Assembly (NCBI RefSeq): GCF_004526235.1
Contig: NZ_CP038159.1
Coordinates: 1,302,001-1,366,000 of the forward strand
Length of the DNA: 64,000 nucleotides
DNA from: Sphingobacterium sp. CZ-2
GTDB taxonomy: Bacteria; Bacteroidota; Bacteroidia; Sphingobacteriales; Sphingobacteriaceae
Reading direction: 5' to 3'
The first letter of the stretch is position 1. The number at the start of each line of letters is the position of its first letter. The notes beneath the pieces were generated by a model. That model did not search any database. It saw only the letters and a list, made by a program, of their open reading frames with translations, and was not told where the DNA came from. A program made the position numbers and the translations under genes. Shown here one piece after another: positions 34,578-44,747 of the stretch.

Positions 34578-35462
34578 TTAATCCACGACAATAGCTAAAC
34601 CATTGGCAACTTTTCGCGGTTCGGCATCCGAATACACATTGATCTCCCGAAAACCAGTCCCTTCCTTTTGAATCAAGGTACTGGAACCCCCACCATCCAG
34701 ATTCAGCGCATGCTGAACCTTCAGGCTGAAGAACAATTCAGACATTTCCCGGAAACTCATGCCGATGGAATGTTCCGCCTTTCGGCCATCCACCACCAAG
34801 AGATAGAATTTCTCGGCATTAAAGCCCAAGGATGTACGTGGATGTCTTTCCGAATTGGCATGACTGACCATGGCATAATCGCTCATTAATTTTTCCACAC
34901 CTCCAATCCCCTCCGAAATAGAATCCTTCAATTTTGTATAATTCAGGTTCCCTCCAATCAGAAACTCGCCTGTTTTCTTAACCGCAAAGAAGCTATGCCA
35001 GGTATCAAAAAACTTATCATGAATGATCTTTCCCTCCTGTACAAAAGGTCCCCAAGGGTTCCCCTTCCAGTAGAAAAAATCCCCATTTACAGCAAACTGT
35101 ATCTTGGATGCGTAGGGCGATTGTGTCGCCATTTCCTTCACCGTACCTAATTCATAATCCGAGGAATCCTTGGTCAAGGAAATGGTCTTTAATTTTAGAT
35201 TTGCCTTAGCGCGATCCATCGCTATTAGATGAAATGCTAGCGGCGCATCGGTTTGGTTCTGTATGTTGACCGAATATAACTTCAGTCCATCAAGAACAGC
35301 TGTTTCTTTGAATTCCACTAGGTTTTTGACATAGCTTAGCTTTTGGATCTGATCTTCCACATCTACCTGAAGATCCAATACTACCGGCGCTATATTTTCT
35401 GCTTTGTTGCAAGCTAGCTGCAACAGCAAAAAGATTCCCCATATATTATATTTAAACTTCAT
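34578..35462 (-). CDS. Phosphodiester glycosidase (NAGPA) family lipoprotein
   Basis: 294 aa. The lipobox LACN gives Cys18 (LLQLACNKAE). The NAGPA domain occupies about residues 75-294, with FAVNGDFFYWKGNPWGPFVQ, FFAVKKTGEFLIGG, RHPRTSLGFNAEKFYLLVVD, the catalytic-type LNLDGGGSSTLI near residue 260, and NGLAIVVD at the end. Family members remove sugars linked through a phosphodiester (the human enzyme uncovers mannose 6-phosphate by removing GlcNAc). Its presence in a PUL suggests a substrate carrying a sugar-1-phosphate diester. The gene is 7 bp from the DUF1735 lipoprotein gene upstream. Confidence 0.88.
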   Translation of the reverse strand: MKFKYNIWGIFLLLQLACNKAENIAPVVLDLQVDVEDQIQKLSYVKNLVEFKETAVLDGLKLYSVNIQNQTDAPLAFHLIAMDRAKANLKLKTISLTKDSSDYELGTVKEMATQSPYASKIQFAVNGDFFYWKGNPWGPFVQEGKIIHDKFFDTWHSFFAVKKTGEFLIGGNLNYTKLKDSISEGIGGVEKLMSDYAMVSHANSERHPRTSLGFNAEKFYLLVVDGRKAEHSIGMSFREMSELFFSLKVQHALNLDGGGSSTLIQKEGTGFREINVYSDAEPRKVANGLAIVVD

Positions 35463-35469
35463 CTTCCAA

Positions 35470-36678
35470 TTATTTTAAAGGGTAAAAACCATCTGTTCTA
35501 AAATCCTTATAGCGATAGATATCACCTGCTGCATCCAAACCAACGAGATCCCCTTTTAGCACCATGATTTTCTGGTACATATCAAACCCTTCACCGATCA
35601 ATCGCCTATTGGAAGGCACAGCCAATTCCGACATGCTATAAGCCCACAGTTTCCCATTACTTTCCAAGGCCAATAATTCATCCTTAAAGGCCATCAGTTG
35701 TTTGTAACCCTTGAAGCCAGTAGCCACTTCTGTTTTTGCTGCAGAAACATTGCTCAAGACAGGTTGTCTATTCATGATTCCATTGGCATCTACGGTCAAC
35801 AGGTAATTCTTGAATGGGACCAAAGTCCATTTATTCCAAAAATCGCCCAACCAGAAAGGATTGGCTTGTGCCATGGTATAATCCGCATTGATCCTGAAAC
35901 TAAATAATCCTGCCCAATAAGGATGATTTCTAAAAACAATGGATTGATCGTCTATCAAATACCAGGATTCCGAAGCATCCCAGAATACCCCGACCACTTT
36001 AGGCGGATCGCTGAAGACTCCTGCCTGATCTGGAACATAGGACATGATATCGTGGTTATTCTTTTTAAGCAATAGACTACCGCGTGAACCTGGACCAATA
36101 AACAATCCCCAATTGGCGCCCAAACTCAATACCTTATCCCTTGGTACCTCTCCACGTGGATAACTCACCTGAATAACATAATAAATCGTTTGGAATTTTT
36201 GGTTGGTAGCAATTCCAGAAGACTGCGATTGGATCGTGATGGGCAACAAATAAGATTTGAACAATTGCAGGTTCGCATCCGGTTTGATCTGAACCTGTAA
36301 TTTATTGCTCATCCTTTGGCCAGCTGTAATCAATAAATTACTGCCTGTCAATTGGTAATTGGAAGCGGGGAGCAATTCATAATTAGTACCATTAGCCCTG
36401 TTGAAAGAATCCAGCAAGGAGGCATCTGCCGCCGCCGTGATTTGGATATCCTGCCCAGCATCCTTTGGCCCACCTAAATACACATTGAAATCGAGGTCTA
36501 TAGGCTCACCACTAGGGCTAACAGCCTGTTGAACCACTCCTCTTTCCGCTTTCGGAATGTACAATTTTCCATAAAGCGCATCTTCTTCTGCTGTTGTTTC
36601 GTAAATGATCACCTTGCTACAGGAAAACATCATTACGATCAAAAGCAATCCGAGTATATAATTTATCTTACTTTTCAT
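35470..36678 (-). CDS. DUF1735 domain lipoprotein with propeller-like C-terminal half
   Basis: 402 aa; lipobox MFSC (Cys20). Residues about 35-165 look like DUF1735 (YIPKAERGVVQQ..., DFNVYLGGPKDAGQDIQITA, NGTNYELLPASNY, ITAGQRMSNKLQVQI). The rest (about 180-402) has five or so repeats of a W/Y-containing strand pattern (WGLFIGPGSRGSLLLKKNNH, KVVGVFWDASESWYLID, KWTLVPFKNYLLTVDANGIM, MAFKDELLALESNGKLW, IMVLKGDLVGLDAAGDIYRY). This suggests a tachylectin-like beta-propeller for sugar binding. It directly follows susD, where surface glycan-binding proteins are encoded. No catalytic motif. Confidence 0.75.
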   Translation of the reverse strand: MKSKINYILGLLLIVMMFSCSKVIIYETTAEEDALYGKLYIPKAERGVVQQAVSPSGEPIDLDFNVYLGGPKDAGQDIQITAAADASLLDSFNRANGTNYELLPASNYQLTGSNLLITAGQRMSNKLQVQIKPDANLQLFKSYLLPITIQSQSSGIATNQKFQTIYYVIQVSYPRGEVPRDKVLSLGANWGLFIGPGSRGSLLLKKNNHDIMSYVPDQAGVFSDPPKVVGVFWDASESWYLIDDQSIVFRNHPYWAGLFSFRINADYTMAQANPFWLGDFWNKWTLVPFKNYLLTVDANGIMNRQPVLSNVSAAKTEVATGFKGYKQLMAFKDELLALESNGKLWAYSMSELAVPSNRRLIGEGFDMYQKIMVLKGDLVGLDAAGDIYRYKDFRTDGFYPLK

Positions 36679-36696
36679 AATAATATCATTTATAGC

Positions 36697-38481
36697 TTAC
36701 CAGCCTACGTTCTGCACCATATATGGATTCTTTTCGATCTCCCCGATCTGAATTGGCCATAGATAATGTTTTGGTGAGGTAAATACCCTTCTTTCGATCA
36801 CCGTTCTTTTATAATAAGCAGGATCTTTTAGGTGGGTACCGGCCATGATGTTCATGCCGTAGATGGGTCCAGAATCATACGATCTGGCAATTTTCCAACG
36901 TCTCACATCAAAATAACGTTGCGCCTCAAAGGCCATCTCTACCCTTCTTTCCTGTTGTATCCGTTCGCGCATGCTTTCCTTACTCAATCCGGCAGGAAGA
37001 TCAGGCATGCCCGAACGTGTCCGGATTAGGTTGAGGTATTTGTACACATCGGCTACAGGACCTTGGGATTCATTCAATGCTTCGGCATAATTCAGATAGA
37101 TTTCAGCCAGACGGATTTCCACCCAGGTATTCAATCCAAATTGATTCTGAGGGATGTTACTGGTATGGTTCACCATTTTGCGCATCAGATAGCCCGAAAT
37201 ACAATAGTCTGAACCTGCCTTTTCACGTCCATCCTTACCCGTGAACCAAAACTGAACCTCCGCATTTTTCCAACGCGAACCGGCAAAGGTTATGGAAGCA
37301 TAAAAACGTGGATCACGATTGATGTACATATTGCTAACTCCTGCGGGGTAATAATCCTTAGGATGTTTTGCTGCTACAAATCCATCTTCGCGATAACCGG
37401 ATTGGGGGTTGATAATAGGCGAACCATCTGAATTGTAACCGCTGATCGGTTTCTCGCCATTGTTCATTTCATAGGCATCCACTAAGCCTTGGGTTGGACA
37501 ATAAATGGAATATCCACCATAGGAGGTGGGATTAGCACAACGTTCAAAATGCTGTTTGACACCATTGTTCCGAGCCAATAAAACTTCCCTATTATTTCTT
37601 ATCGTAAATACCTTTTGGTAGTTATCCATCGGGTCATTCGTTGGAGAATAATATAAGCCATAACCATTCTGTTCAGCTCCATCGATACAGGCTTTTGCTG
37701 CTGCAGCTGCCTGTGCCCATCGGTTGGCATCGTAATCCGGAAACAAACGGGTTCCATCATCGTTCTTCAAATTCCGATAATCGGGATTCCCATTGAATAA
37801 AGGACTCGCCATATACAGCAATACCCTTGATTTAAGGCCCATTGCTGCAGCTTTGGTGATCCGTCCATAATCTATGGGTTCCACATTCCAATCCAAAATG
37901 GCGATCGCTTTATCGCATTCCGCCGCAATAAATTCGGCAACCTTATCCACTGGATTTCTTCTGATCTTACTAAAATCCTCATCCAATTTGATGGTGCGAT
38001 CCACGATAGGAACAGCGCCATACATTTTCATAATATTAAAATGGTAGTAGGCCCTTAAAAATATAGCCTCTCCTTTCCAAACTTCTTTATCCCGTTCATC
38101 CATCGGAACTCGATCTATATTTTCCAGGAAGATGTTGGTCTTCCGGATACCTTCATACATAAAACCCCATACATCGGGATGAAAATCGGCAGGGCTCCAA
38201 GCCCCGGAATTCAGCAGATGCGAATAGGCTCCTGTCCAGGTGATCTCCATTTCATCGCTGGCACCGGTAAATGGGTTTCTTTCCTCCCAACGGGAAATCT
38301 CCAGCATGGGCGGCATATTATGGTATACGGAAGAGAGGAAGCCTTCTGCAAACTGCCTTTCGGAAAACACCTTATCGATATCGAGGTTTTCATCCGGCTG
38401 TTTTTCCAGGAAATCACGCTCGCAGGATAGTAAGCAGGCTCCAGCTATCAGTATTTTGAAGATTAAATTTCTTTTTTTCAT
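36697..38481 (-). CDS. SusD/RagB family nutrient-binding outer membrane lipoprotein
   Basis: 594 aa. Lipobox LLSC gives Cys19. SusD features include ISRWEERNPFTGASDEMEIT, EGIRKTNIFLENIDRV, the KGEAIFLRAYYHFNIMKMYG helix, AAAMGLKSRVLLYMASPLFN, EIRLAEIYLNYAEALNES, IQQERRVEMAFEAQRYFDVR and the terminal WPIQIGEIEKNPYMVQNVGW. It is longer than the SusD of the GH16 locus, which is usual for the larger RagB-type subgroup. It follows susC by about 17 bp and precedes the DUF1735 gene by 18 bp. It feeds the SusC transporter of the LacI-linked sugar locus. Confidence 0.95.
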   Translation of the reverse strand: MKKRNLIFKILIAGACLLSCERDFLEKQPDENLDIDKVFSERQFAEGFLSSVYHNMPPMLEISRWEERNPFTGASDEMEITWTGAYSHLLNSGAWSPADFHPDVWGFMYEGIRKTNIFLENIDRVPMDERDKEVWKGEAIFLRAYYHFNIMKMYGAVPIVDRTIKLDEDFSKIRRNPVDKVAEFIAAECDKAIAILDWNVEPIDYGRITKAAAMGLKSRVLLYMASPLFNGNPDYRNLKNDDGTRLFPDYDANRWAQAAAAAKACIDGAEQNGYGLYYSPTNDPMDNYQKVFTIRNNREVLLARNNGVKQHFERCANPTSYGGYSIYCPTQGLVDAYEMNNGEKPISGYNSDGSPIINPQSGYREDGFVAAKHPKDYYPAGVSNMYINRDPRFYASITFAGSRWKNAEVQFWFTGKDGREKAGSDYCISGYLMRKMVNHTSNIPQNQFGLNTWVEIRLAEIYLNYAEALNESQGPVADVYKYLNLIRTRSGMPDLPAGLSKESMRERIQQERRVEMAFEAQRYFDVRRWKIARSYDSGPIYGMNIMAGTHLKDPAYYKRTVIERRVFTSPKHYLWPIQIGEIEKNPYMVQNVGW

Positions 38482-38498
38482 GACTAGTTCATTTAGGT

Positions 38499-41400
38499 TT
38501 AAAAAGTCAATTGTGCACCAAAATTCACGATCCTTTGCAGCGGATATCCCGGAGTACCATAATTTGCTTCCGGATCGATGATCTTGATCTTATCCCAAGT
38601 AATCAGGTTCGTTCCATTAGAGAATACCCGGATCCCATTCAAACCGATTCTCTTCAAGGACTCGGGCGCAAAAGAATAGGCAATCTCTGCACTCTTCAAC
38701 CGAATGAAACTGGCATCTTGAAGGAAATGTGTGGATGTCTGGTTATTGTTCAGGTTATCCATGCTCGATACCCTAGGGTATTTGCCGTTGGGATTTTCTG
38801 TGGTCCAACGATTATCATAATATTCCTGTAGGATATTGTAGGTACCTAAACCCATCTGGAAGGGATACATGGAAGGGCCATCGATAAAAATGGAGGTTTT
38901 GGAAGTCCCTTGAAAAAAGAGGCTTAACTCCGCTCCTTTATAGGCCACCGTAAAGTTAGCTCCATAAATAAATTGTGGAGTCCTTGGGTATCCTATCGCA
39001 ACACGATCGAAGATATCAATCACACCGTCGCCATTTACATCCATGTATTTAATATCCCCAGGCTGCACATTTTCGATGAACGTTTGTCTAGGGCTATTAT
39101 CGATTTCATCCTGTGTTTGGAAAATTCCCATGGAGATGTATCCAAATGGCTGATCAATTAAATGCCCGATGGGATTTTGGTAAGGGTATAGGTAATTCGG
39201 AAGATCATCCTTGACCCGGATACTTTTTGCATAGGTCATGGTTCCCCTGAAATTATAGTAGAACCCTGCCTGGGTCGTATGCTTCACCTCCAATAATCCA
39301 TCAATACCGTAGTTCTTGGCCTTTCCTAAATTCGCATAAGGAATTACCCAAGGATAATAACCAGCCACTCGTGGGATCACCCCACGCTGCAATAGGATAT
39401 CCTGCCTATTTTCCCGGAAACCATCTACCTGAAGGTTTATTTTTCCATTAAACAACTGGAGATCCAAGCCTAGGTTGGCTTTATTCGCAACTTCCCAGGT
39501 TACATTTTCATTTCCGATCTGATCTTCATTATAGCCGGCCAACCAGGTCTGTTGTTCGCCAAAAGGATAATCCTGTCCACCACGAATAATGTTGGTCAGG
39601 AATAAGAATCGACGACCACCAATCTGATCGTTTCCGACCTGTCCATAAGACCCACGGATCTTCAGGTGGTTGATGACTTCACTGTTCCAGAAAGGTTCAT
39701 TGCTGAGCACCCAACCTGCGGCTACGGACGGGAAAAATCCATAACGCTTTCCTTTCGGAAAGTTCTCCGATCCATTATACCCTGCATTCAGCTCCAAGAG
39801 ATAACGCATCTTGTAATCATAGGTCAAACGTCCGGCAAAACCTCTACGGCGAAATGGAAGGTTCGCCAAACTGGTCCCTGCCGTTAGGTGTACATAATCC
39901 CGTTGGTTGTATAGGAACATGGCCGTTACATTATGCGCCTCTTGAAAGGAACGGTTATAGTTCAGACTGGCTTCAGAGTAATATGCCCTATTCGAGGAAC
40001 TACCTGATCCATAACCCATAGCACCTTCTTCACGAATATCCGGGTTTCGGTATAATTCTTCCCCATTGGTGCCTAATCCCAGATATTGTCGGATTCTATA
40101 CGGCTTGAAACGATCGTTCCATCCTTGGTAATAATGGTCATAGGAAAATAGTCCGCGCAGGGACAAGCCTTGAGTCAGTAGTTTGGAAAGATCCCATTTA
40201 CCACCAAATGTTCCCTGCAGGGTATTTCTATCCTGTGTACTATAACCCGACCGCACCACCAATCCATAAGGATTTTCTTGGAGATAGGAAGTCTGTCCGC
40301 CGGCGATCGACCCATCCGGATTGGTGATCGGGAAGTTGATCGGGCTGGTTATTTTCAAGGCCCTGAAAATATCCGGCGCGGATCTTCCTGGGTAATTACC
40401 CCGTTGGATGATTCCCCCAAGCCCCAGTTGCAAAGCAATGGATTCTGATAACTTGATATCCACATTGGATCTAAAATTATAGCGCTGCATCTGGGCATTA
40501 TTGTTCCAGAAATTATCCGGATCCTGTTTGTAGATACCGTTCTGTACGGTGTATCCCACATTGGTATAATATTGGATGATTTCACTACCACCGGTAACCG
40601 CTAAGTTATTGATGGTCTGGAAGGTATTTTCTTTTAAGATGGTATTTACCCAATCTACATTAGGGTATAGATAGGGGTTTCTACCATCGGCAAATGCCTC
40701 CAGTTCCAATTGCGAATAGATCGGATTCTTCCCTTCATTCAATTGGGCTTCATTGATCAACCCGGCATATTGTGGACCATCGATGTATTTCGGTAGGCGT
40801 TGAGCAGTAAGCAGGGCATTCTCCGTACGGAATACCACCGAAGGTTTTCCTAATTTCCCTCTTTTTGTGGTGATCAGGATAACTCCATTTGCTCCACGGA
40901 CACCATAGACCGCTGTTGCGGAAGCATCCTTTAAAATGGAGAAACTTTCAATTTCTTGGGTATTGATATTGTTGAGGTCACGTTCTACCCCATCAACCAA
41001 AATCAGTGGCGAACGGTTTTCCCAGGTTCCAAAACCTCGGATGAAGATGGCGGCACCATCATACCCCGGTTCTCCGGAGCTCTGTCGGGTAACAATACCT
41101 GGCATACTGCCCGCTAAAGAATTCGATAAGGAGGGTGTGGATATCCGTTGGATATTCTGAACGGGAACTTCCGAAATAGCACCAGTAACCGTGATTTTCT
41201 TCTGTGTTCCAAACCCAACGACCACCACCTCGTTCACCTGCTGTTCCTTTAGATTGGGTTCCATCTTGATGGTGATGGTTCTACGGCTTCCTACGGTTAT
41301 TTCCTGACTGGTATAACTCAGGTAGGAGACCATCAGCTGTTCTGTTTCAGCTGTAATTTCGAGGATAAACTTGCCTTCATTATCTGTTTTTGTCCCACGA

Positions 41401-41612
41401 TTTGTGCCTTTGACCAGCACACTAGCACCAACTAAGGGTTCACCTTTCTCATTGGTAACCAGTCCATTCAAAACCCAAGATTGCTGCTGGTAATTGGTGG
41501 AGATCGAAGCGATATGTTTTCCGAACGAAAAACAATTTCCACTATTACTTAAAAGAATCGAGAAAAGGAGAAAAACACGCAACTGAAAAGACAAGCGAGA
41601 TCTTTTTTCCAT
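38499..41612 (-). CDS. SusC/RagA family TonB-linked outer membrane transporter
   Basis: 1037-aa TonB-dependent importer. Signal peptide (about 1-28), then a carboxypeptidase-regulatory-like domain (LNGLVTNEKGEPLVGASVLV, DNEGKFILEITAETEQLMVS). The SusC plug follows with EVVVVGFGTQKKITVTGAIS, the RGFGTWENRSPLILVDGVER loop and FSILKDASATAVYGVRGANG, then a 22-strand-type barrel ending in QRIVNFGAQLTF. Substrate size and identity are not readable from it, but neighbouring catabolic genes point to oligosaccharides containing D-arabinose or L-fucose. The upstream gap of 142 bp to the kinase gene may carry a separate promoter. Confidence 0.94.
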   Translation of the reverse strand: MEKRSRLSFQLRVFLLFSILLSNSGNCFSFGKHIASISTNYQQQSWVLNGLVTNEKGEPLVGASVLVKGTNRGTKTDNEGKFILEITAETEQLMVSYLSYTSQEITVGSRRTITIKMEPNLKEQQVNEVVVVGFGTQKKITVTGAISEVPVQNIQRISTPSLSNSLAGSMPGIVTRQSSGEPGYDGAAIFIRGFGTWENRSPLILVDGVERDLNNINTQEIESFSILKDASATAVYGVRGANGVILITTKRGKLGKPSVVFRTENALLTAQRLPKYIDGPQYAGLINEAQLNEGKNPIYSQLELEAFADGRNPYLYPNVDWVNTILKENTFQTINNLAVTGGSEIIQYYTNVGYTVQNGIYKQDPDNFWNNNAQMQRYNFRSNVDIKLSESIALQLGLGGIIQRGNYPGRSAPDIFRALKITSPINFPITNPDGSIAGGQTSYLQENPYGLVVRSGYSTQDRNTLQGTFGGKWDLSKLLTQGLSLRGLFSYDHYYQGWNDRFKPYRIRQYLGLGTNGEELYRNPDIREEGAMGYGSGSSSNRAYYSEASLNYNRSFQEAHNVTAMFLYNQRDYVHLTAGTSLANLPFRRRGFAGRLTYDYKMRYLLELNAGYNGSENFPKGKRYGFFPSVAAGWVLSNEPFWNSEVINHLKIRGSYGQVGNDQIGGRRFLFLTNIIRGGQDYPFGEQQTWLAGYNEDQIGNENVTWEVANKANLGLDLQLFNGKINLQVDGFRENRQDILLQRGVIPRVAGYYPWVIPYANLGKAKNYGIDGLLEVKHTTQAGFYYNFRGTMTYAKSIRVKDDLPNYLYPYQNPIGHLIDQPFGYISMGIFQTQDEIDNSPRQTFIENVQPGDIKYMDVNGDGVIDIFDRVAIGYPRTPQFIYGANFTVAYKGAELSLFFQGTSKTSIFIDGPSMYPFQMGLGTYNILQEYYDNRWTTENPNGKYPRVSSMDNLNNNQTSTHFLQDASFIRLKSAEIAYSFAPESLKRIGLNGIRVFSNGTNLITWDKIKIIDPEANYGTPGYPLQRIVNFGAQLTF

Positions 41613-41707
41613 ATATTAGAAATTGGTTATTAATAATCGATAGGCAAGATTGTCCAGACCGAACCTATCTTTTATTTAATGATTAATAAATTGATAATTT
41701 TCATCAG

Positions 41708-41742
41708 CCATATGAGAGCCTAGCTGTCATATGGTTTTTTTT
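41708..41742 (+). terminator. Hairpin with T9 tail, oriented against the surrounding genes
   Basis: CCATATGA (41708-41715) pairs with TCATATGG (41727-41734), with an inner AGC/GCT extension, followed by a run of T on the plus strand. All nearby genes are on the minus strand, where the T-run becomes an A-run ahead of the hairpin. It may act as a barrier for antisense transcripts, or structure the RNA between kinase and susC. Confidence 0.5.
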
Positions 41743-41754
41743 GTTTTAAACTGT

Positions 41755-43404
41755 TTATATAGGTCTATTTCTGTTGTATAGTTCATTTCCAATCTGTTGA
41801 TAGCGTTGATACCTATCTTCGTAAATTGTTTTTAAGGATTCATCGGGTAGAAATGTTTTCTCAAATCCCAATCCCATCTTCTCCATGGCTTCTTGAAGAT
41901 TCTGATGGATCCCGGCAAGGGTAGCCGCTAACATGCAGGCCCCTAAGGCGCAGGTTTCCAACGATTGATGCACCTGAATGGGCCTTTGCAATACATTGGC
42001 CAAGGTCTGCATCACATAGCTGGATTTTTTGGCTATACCGCCAATGGCGGTCACCGAATTTATTTCTACTCCCTGTTTTTCCATATCATCCACTATGGCG
42101 CGCGATCCGAAACAGGTGGCTTCCACCAAACTCTGGAACAAACTCACCGCATCCGAACCTAAATGTAGATCTACCATAGCCCCTTTGGCATGTGGATCCA
42201 CGTAAGGTGTTCTTCGCCCATTGAACCAATCCAGCGAAATGGGATTATGAAGTTCTACCGGTCGGCTTTCGGCCTTTTCAGCCAATCGCTGTAATATCTG
42301 ATCTTTCCATGTTTCTGCAATGTTTTCATCCAGATCCAATTCGTTGACCGAAAATAGGAGCAAGTCTCTGTACCAGCTGAACACATCTCCAAAAGCAGAT
42401 TGCCCAGCTTCCAGCCCTACAAGTCCCGGAACGATCGATCCTTCTACCTGTCCACAGATCCCTTTGACCAATTTCCCATCCAATTCTTCCTGGGAAATCA
42501 CCAACATATCGCAAGTGGAAGTTCCCATCACTTTACAGAGCACGCCCGGCTGAATTTCAGCACCGATAGCACCTACATGGGCATCAATGGCGCCTACTCC
42601 CACCTTCACAGAGCTGGATAAACCCAATTTATCAGCCCATTCCTTGGAAAGTTGGCCAGCAATTTCATCCGCAGAATATAAATCCTTCGGTAAGCTTTGG
42701 TAAATCCGGGTTAATGCTGGGTCTATATGTTCGAAAAATGCCAAGGGCGGAAATCCTCCAAAGGCCTTTGCCCATAAGCCTTTATGCCCTGCCGCACATA
42801 CATTTCGTTTCATGCGGTTGGCATCTTGGGTCCCGGTCAAAAAATAGGGAAGCCAATCGCTCTGTTCCACCCATGAAAAACAGGCTTCTGCCACTTCCCT
42901 ATCCTGACGTAAAACGTGCAATAATTTTGACCAGAACCATTCTGCCGAATACATTCCGCCAACATGGCTTAAATAATCTTTTTCAAATAACTTCGCTTTC
43001 TCATTGATTTCCATAGCCTCCGAAATGGCCGAATGGTCCTTCCATAAGAAAAACATGGCGTTTGGATTTTCCGCGAATTCCGGATGTAGGGCTAAGGGTA
43101 TTCCTTTTTCATCTACAGCCACAGGACTTGAGCCCGTCGCATCAATAGAAATCGCCAATACAGCGTCTTTTACCGCTTGTGGCTGTCCCCCCAAACATCC
43201 CATCAGACAGGCTTCCAAAGATTCGATATAATCCAATGGATGCTGGCGAAACTGATGTTTGTTCGGTTGACAATATTTTCCTTCCCGCCATCGCTTAAAC
43301 AAGGAAACATGAGCACCTATCTCCTTTCCAGTCTCCGCTTCTACCAGAATGGCACGAACCGAATCGGTCCCGAAATCTACGCCTATAACATACCCCTTCT
43401 CCAT
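41755..43404 (-). CDS. FGGY-family kinase, AraB (ribulokinase) type
   Basis: 549-aa sugar kinase. The sequence follows AraB closely along its length: GVDFGTDSVRAILVEAETG, QFRQHPLDYIESLEACL, ISIDATGSSPVAVDE-x-G, EFAENPNAMFFLWKDHSA, GGMYSAEWFWSKLLHVLRQD, VCAAGHKGLWAKAFGGFPP, KVMGTSTCDMLVI, ICGQVEGSIVPGLVGLEAGQ and SAFGDVFSWY. AraB enzymes phosphorylate L- and D-ribulose. No araA or araD gene is in the window. The neighbour is an L-fucose/D-arabinose isomerase, which suggests D-ribulose from D-arabinose as substrate. L-fuculose is the other option. Confidence 0.9.
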   Translation of the reverse strand: MEKGYVIGVDFGTDSVRAILVEAETGKEIGAHVSLFKRWREGKYCQPNKHQFRQHPLDYIESLEACLMGCLGGQPQAVKDAVLAISIDATGSSPVAVDEKGIPLALHPEFAENPNAMFFLWKDHSAISEAMEINEKAKLFEKDYLSHVGGMYSAEWFWSKLLHVLRQDREVAEACFSWVEQSDWLPYFLTGTQDANRMKRNVCAAGHKGLWAKAFGGFPPLAFFEHIDPALTRIYQSLPKDLYSADEIAGQLSKEWADKLGLSSSVKVGVGAIDAHVGAIGAEIQPGVLCKVMGTSTCDMLVISQEELDGKLVKGICGQVEGSIVPGLVGLEAGQSAFGDVFSWYRDLLLFSVNELDLDENIAETWKDQILQRLAEKAESRPVELHNPISLDWFNGRRTPYVDPHAKGAMVDLHLGSDAVSLFQSLVEATCFGSRAIVDDMEKQGVEINSVTAIGGIAKKSSYVMQTLANVLQRPIQVHQSLETCALGACMLAATLAGIHQNLQEAMEKMGLGFEKTFLPDESLKTIYEDRYQRYQQIGNELYNRNRPI

Positions 43405-43410
43405 AGCTTT

Positions 43411-44742
43411 TTAATGTGTTGGGTTCGACATGTCTAACTTTCCTTCTATCTTCCTAACTCCCCAGATAGCAAATGCAGCAATGACCACATAGCACAGCAC
43501 CGGAATGATAAAACCCCTCGCCATGGTACTATGATCTGCGATCAGCCCCATGATGGGTGGACAAAATGCCCCTCCGGCAACCGCCATGACCAAAAAGGAG
43601 GAACCTTTTTTGGTTAAAGTCCCCAAATTGGAGATCCCCAAAGCAAATATGGTCGGGAACATAATGGACATGAAAAAGTAGGTGCTGAACAAAGCAATTA
43701 CCGAAAGCCAGCCCAGGTTCATAAATACCAATATGTTAAGGATGATATTGACTACCGCATAAATGGCAAGCAATCGTTGTGGTGCTACAAATTTCATCAG
43801 ATAAGATCCAGTTAATCGACCAATCCAGAAGGCACCCATTCCCCCTATTGCGAGGATCAGGGAAGCTGCCTGTTCGTTGTTCTTGGGCATAAAAAATTCC
43901 CCAAAGTAACCCAGATGTTCCATAATTCCGGCTATTGGCGTTCGTAGATCGTGGATCGCATCAATCACATAATTGATAAAAAAGGAATTTGTTCCCGTTT
44001 GTGCTGCCACGTAAAGGAATTGCGCGATGACTGCAAAAATAAAAACCGGATGTTTGAGAAGTCGACGCATCGGCGGGTTCTCCTCCATTTCGCCGCCCTC
44101 TTTTTTCTCTTTTATTTCGGGCAGCTTGATGACCAGAAAGACCAAAGCGACGACCACCACAATACAACCTATGGCCAAATATGGGGTTACCAGAGAGTCA
44201 AATTTATCATGTTCCCCTTCTGCTTCAGTGCCAAAGATCATTAAACCACCAATGAGCGGGCCTAAGATCCATCCCAATCCATTAAATGATTGGGAAATAT
44301 TGATCCTTCTGGCGGCACCTTCCTTCGAGCCCAGAACAATGGAATAGGGATTAGCGGCTGTTTCCAAAAACGCCAAACCACAGGCAATAACAAATAAGGC
44401 GGTTAAAAAAGGGATAAAGGCTGCTAATTTTGCTGCTGGATAGAACATAAAAGCTCCTAGTGCAAATAATACCAGCCCAAAGATTATCCCCTTTTGGTAT
44501 CCATAGCGTTTGATGAATAATCCCGCAGGGATGGCCATGGCTAAATAACCGATGTAAAGGGAAAACTGTACAAAACCCGACTGTGCCTTAGACACATGAA
44601 GCAGGTCTTGGAAATGTTTATCCAATACATCCAAAAATCCATGGGCAAAACCCCATAGCAGGAACAAACTGCATATGAACAGGAAAGGTATAAGTAGTCG
44701 ATTACCCTGATCGTCTGTAAATAATTTCTTTTTAGTTTCCAT
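43411..44742 (-). CDS. fucP: FucP-type sugar:proton symporter (MFS)
   Basis: 443-aa MFS permease of the L-fucose:H+ symporter family, about twelve membrane helices. Family motifs: FLLWGFAHGFLDVLDKHFQ, VQFSLYIGYLAMAIPAGLFI, RYGYQKGIIFGLVLFALGAF, CGLAFLETAANPYSIVLGS, RINISQSFNGLGWILGPLIG, and ISIMFPTIFALGISNLG-like stretches of the C-terminal half. I prefer the ATG at 44742 (METKKKLFTD); the longer frame runs into the isomerase gene. Located between the isomerase and kinase genes, it likely carries the sugar they use. E. coli FucP also accepts D-arabinose. Confidence 0.9.
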   Translation of the reverse strand: METKKKLFTDDQGNRLLIPFLFICSLFLLWGFAHGFLDVLDKHFQDLLHVSKAQSGFVQFSLYIGYLAMAIPAGLFIKRYGYQKGIIFGLVLFALGAFMFYPAAKLAAFIPFLTALFVIACGLAFLETAANPYSIVLGSKEGAARRINISQSFNGLGWILGPLIGGLMIFGTEAEGEHDKFDSLVTPYLAIGCIVVVVALVFLVIKLPEIKEKKEGGEMEENPPMRRLLKHPVFIFAVIAQFLYVAAQTGTNSFFINYVIDAIHDLRTPIAGIMEHLGYFGEFFMPKNNEQAASLILAIGGMGAFWIGRLTGSYLMKFVAPQRLLAIYAVVNIILNILVFMNLGWLSVIALFSTYFFMSIMFPTIFALGISNLGTLTKKGSSFLVMAVAGGAFCPPIMGLIADHSTMARGFIIPVLCYVVIAAFAIWGVRKIEGKLDMSNPTH

Positions 44743-44747
44743 GTTGC

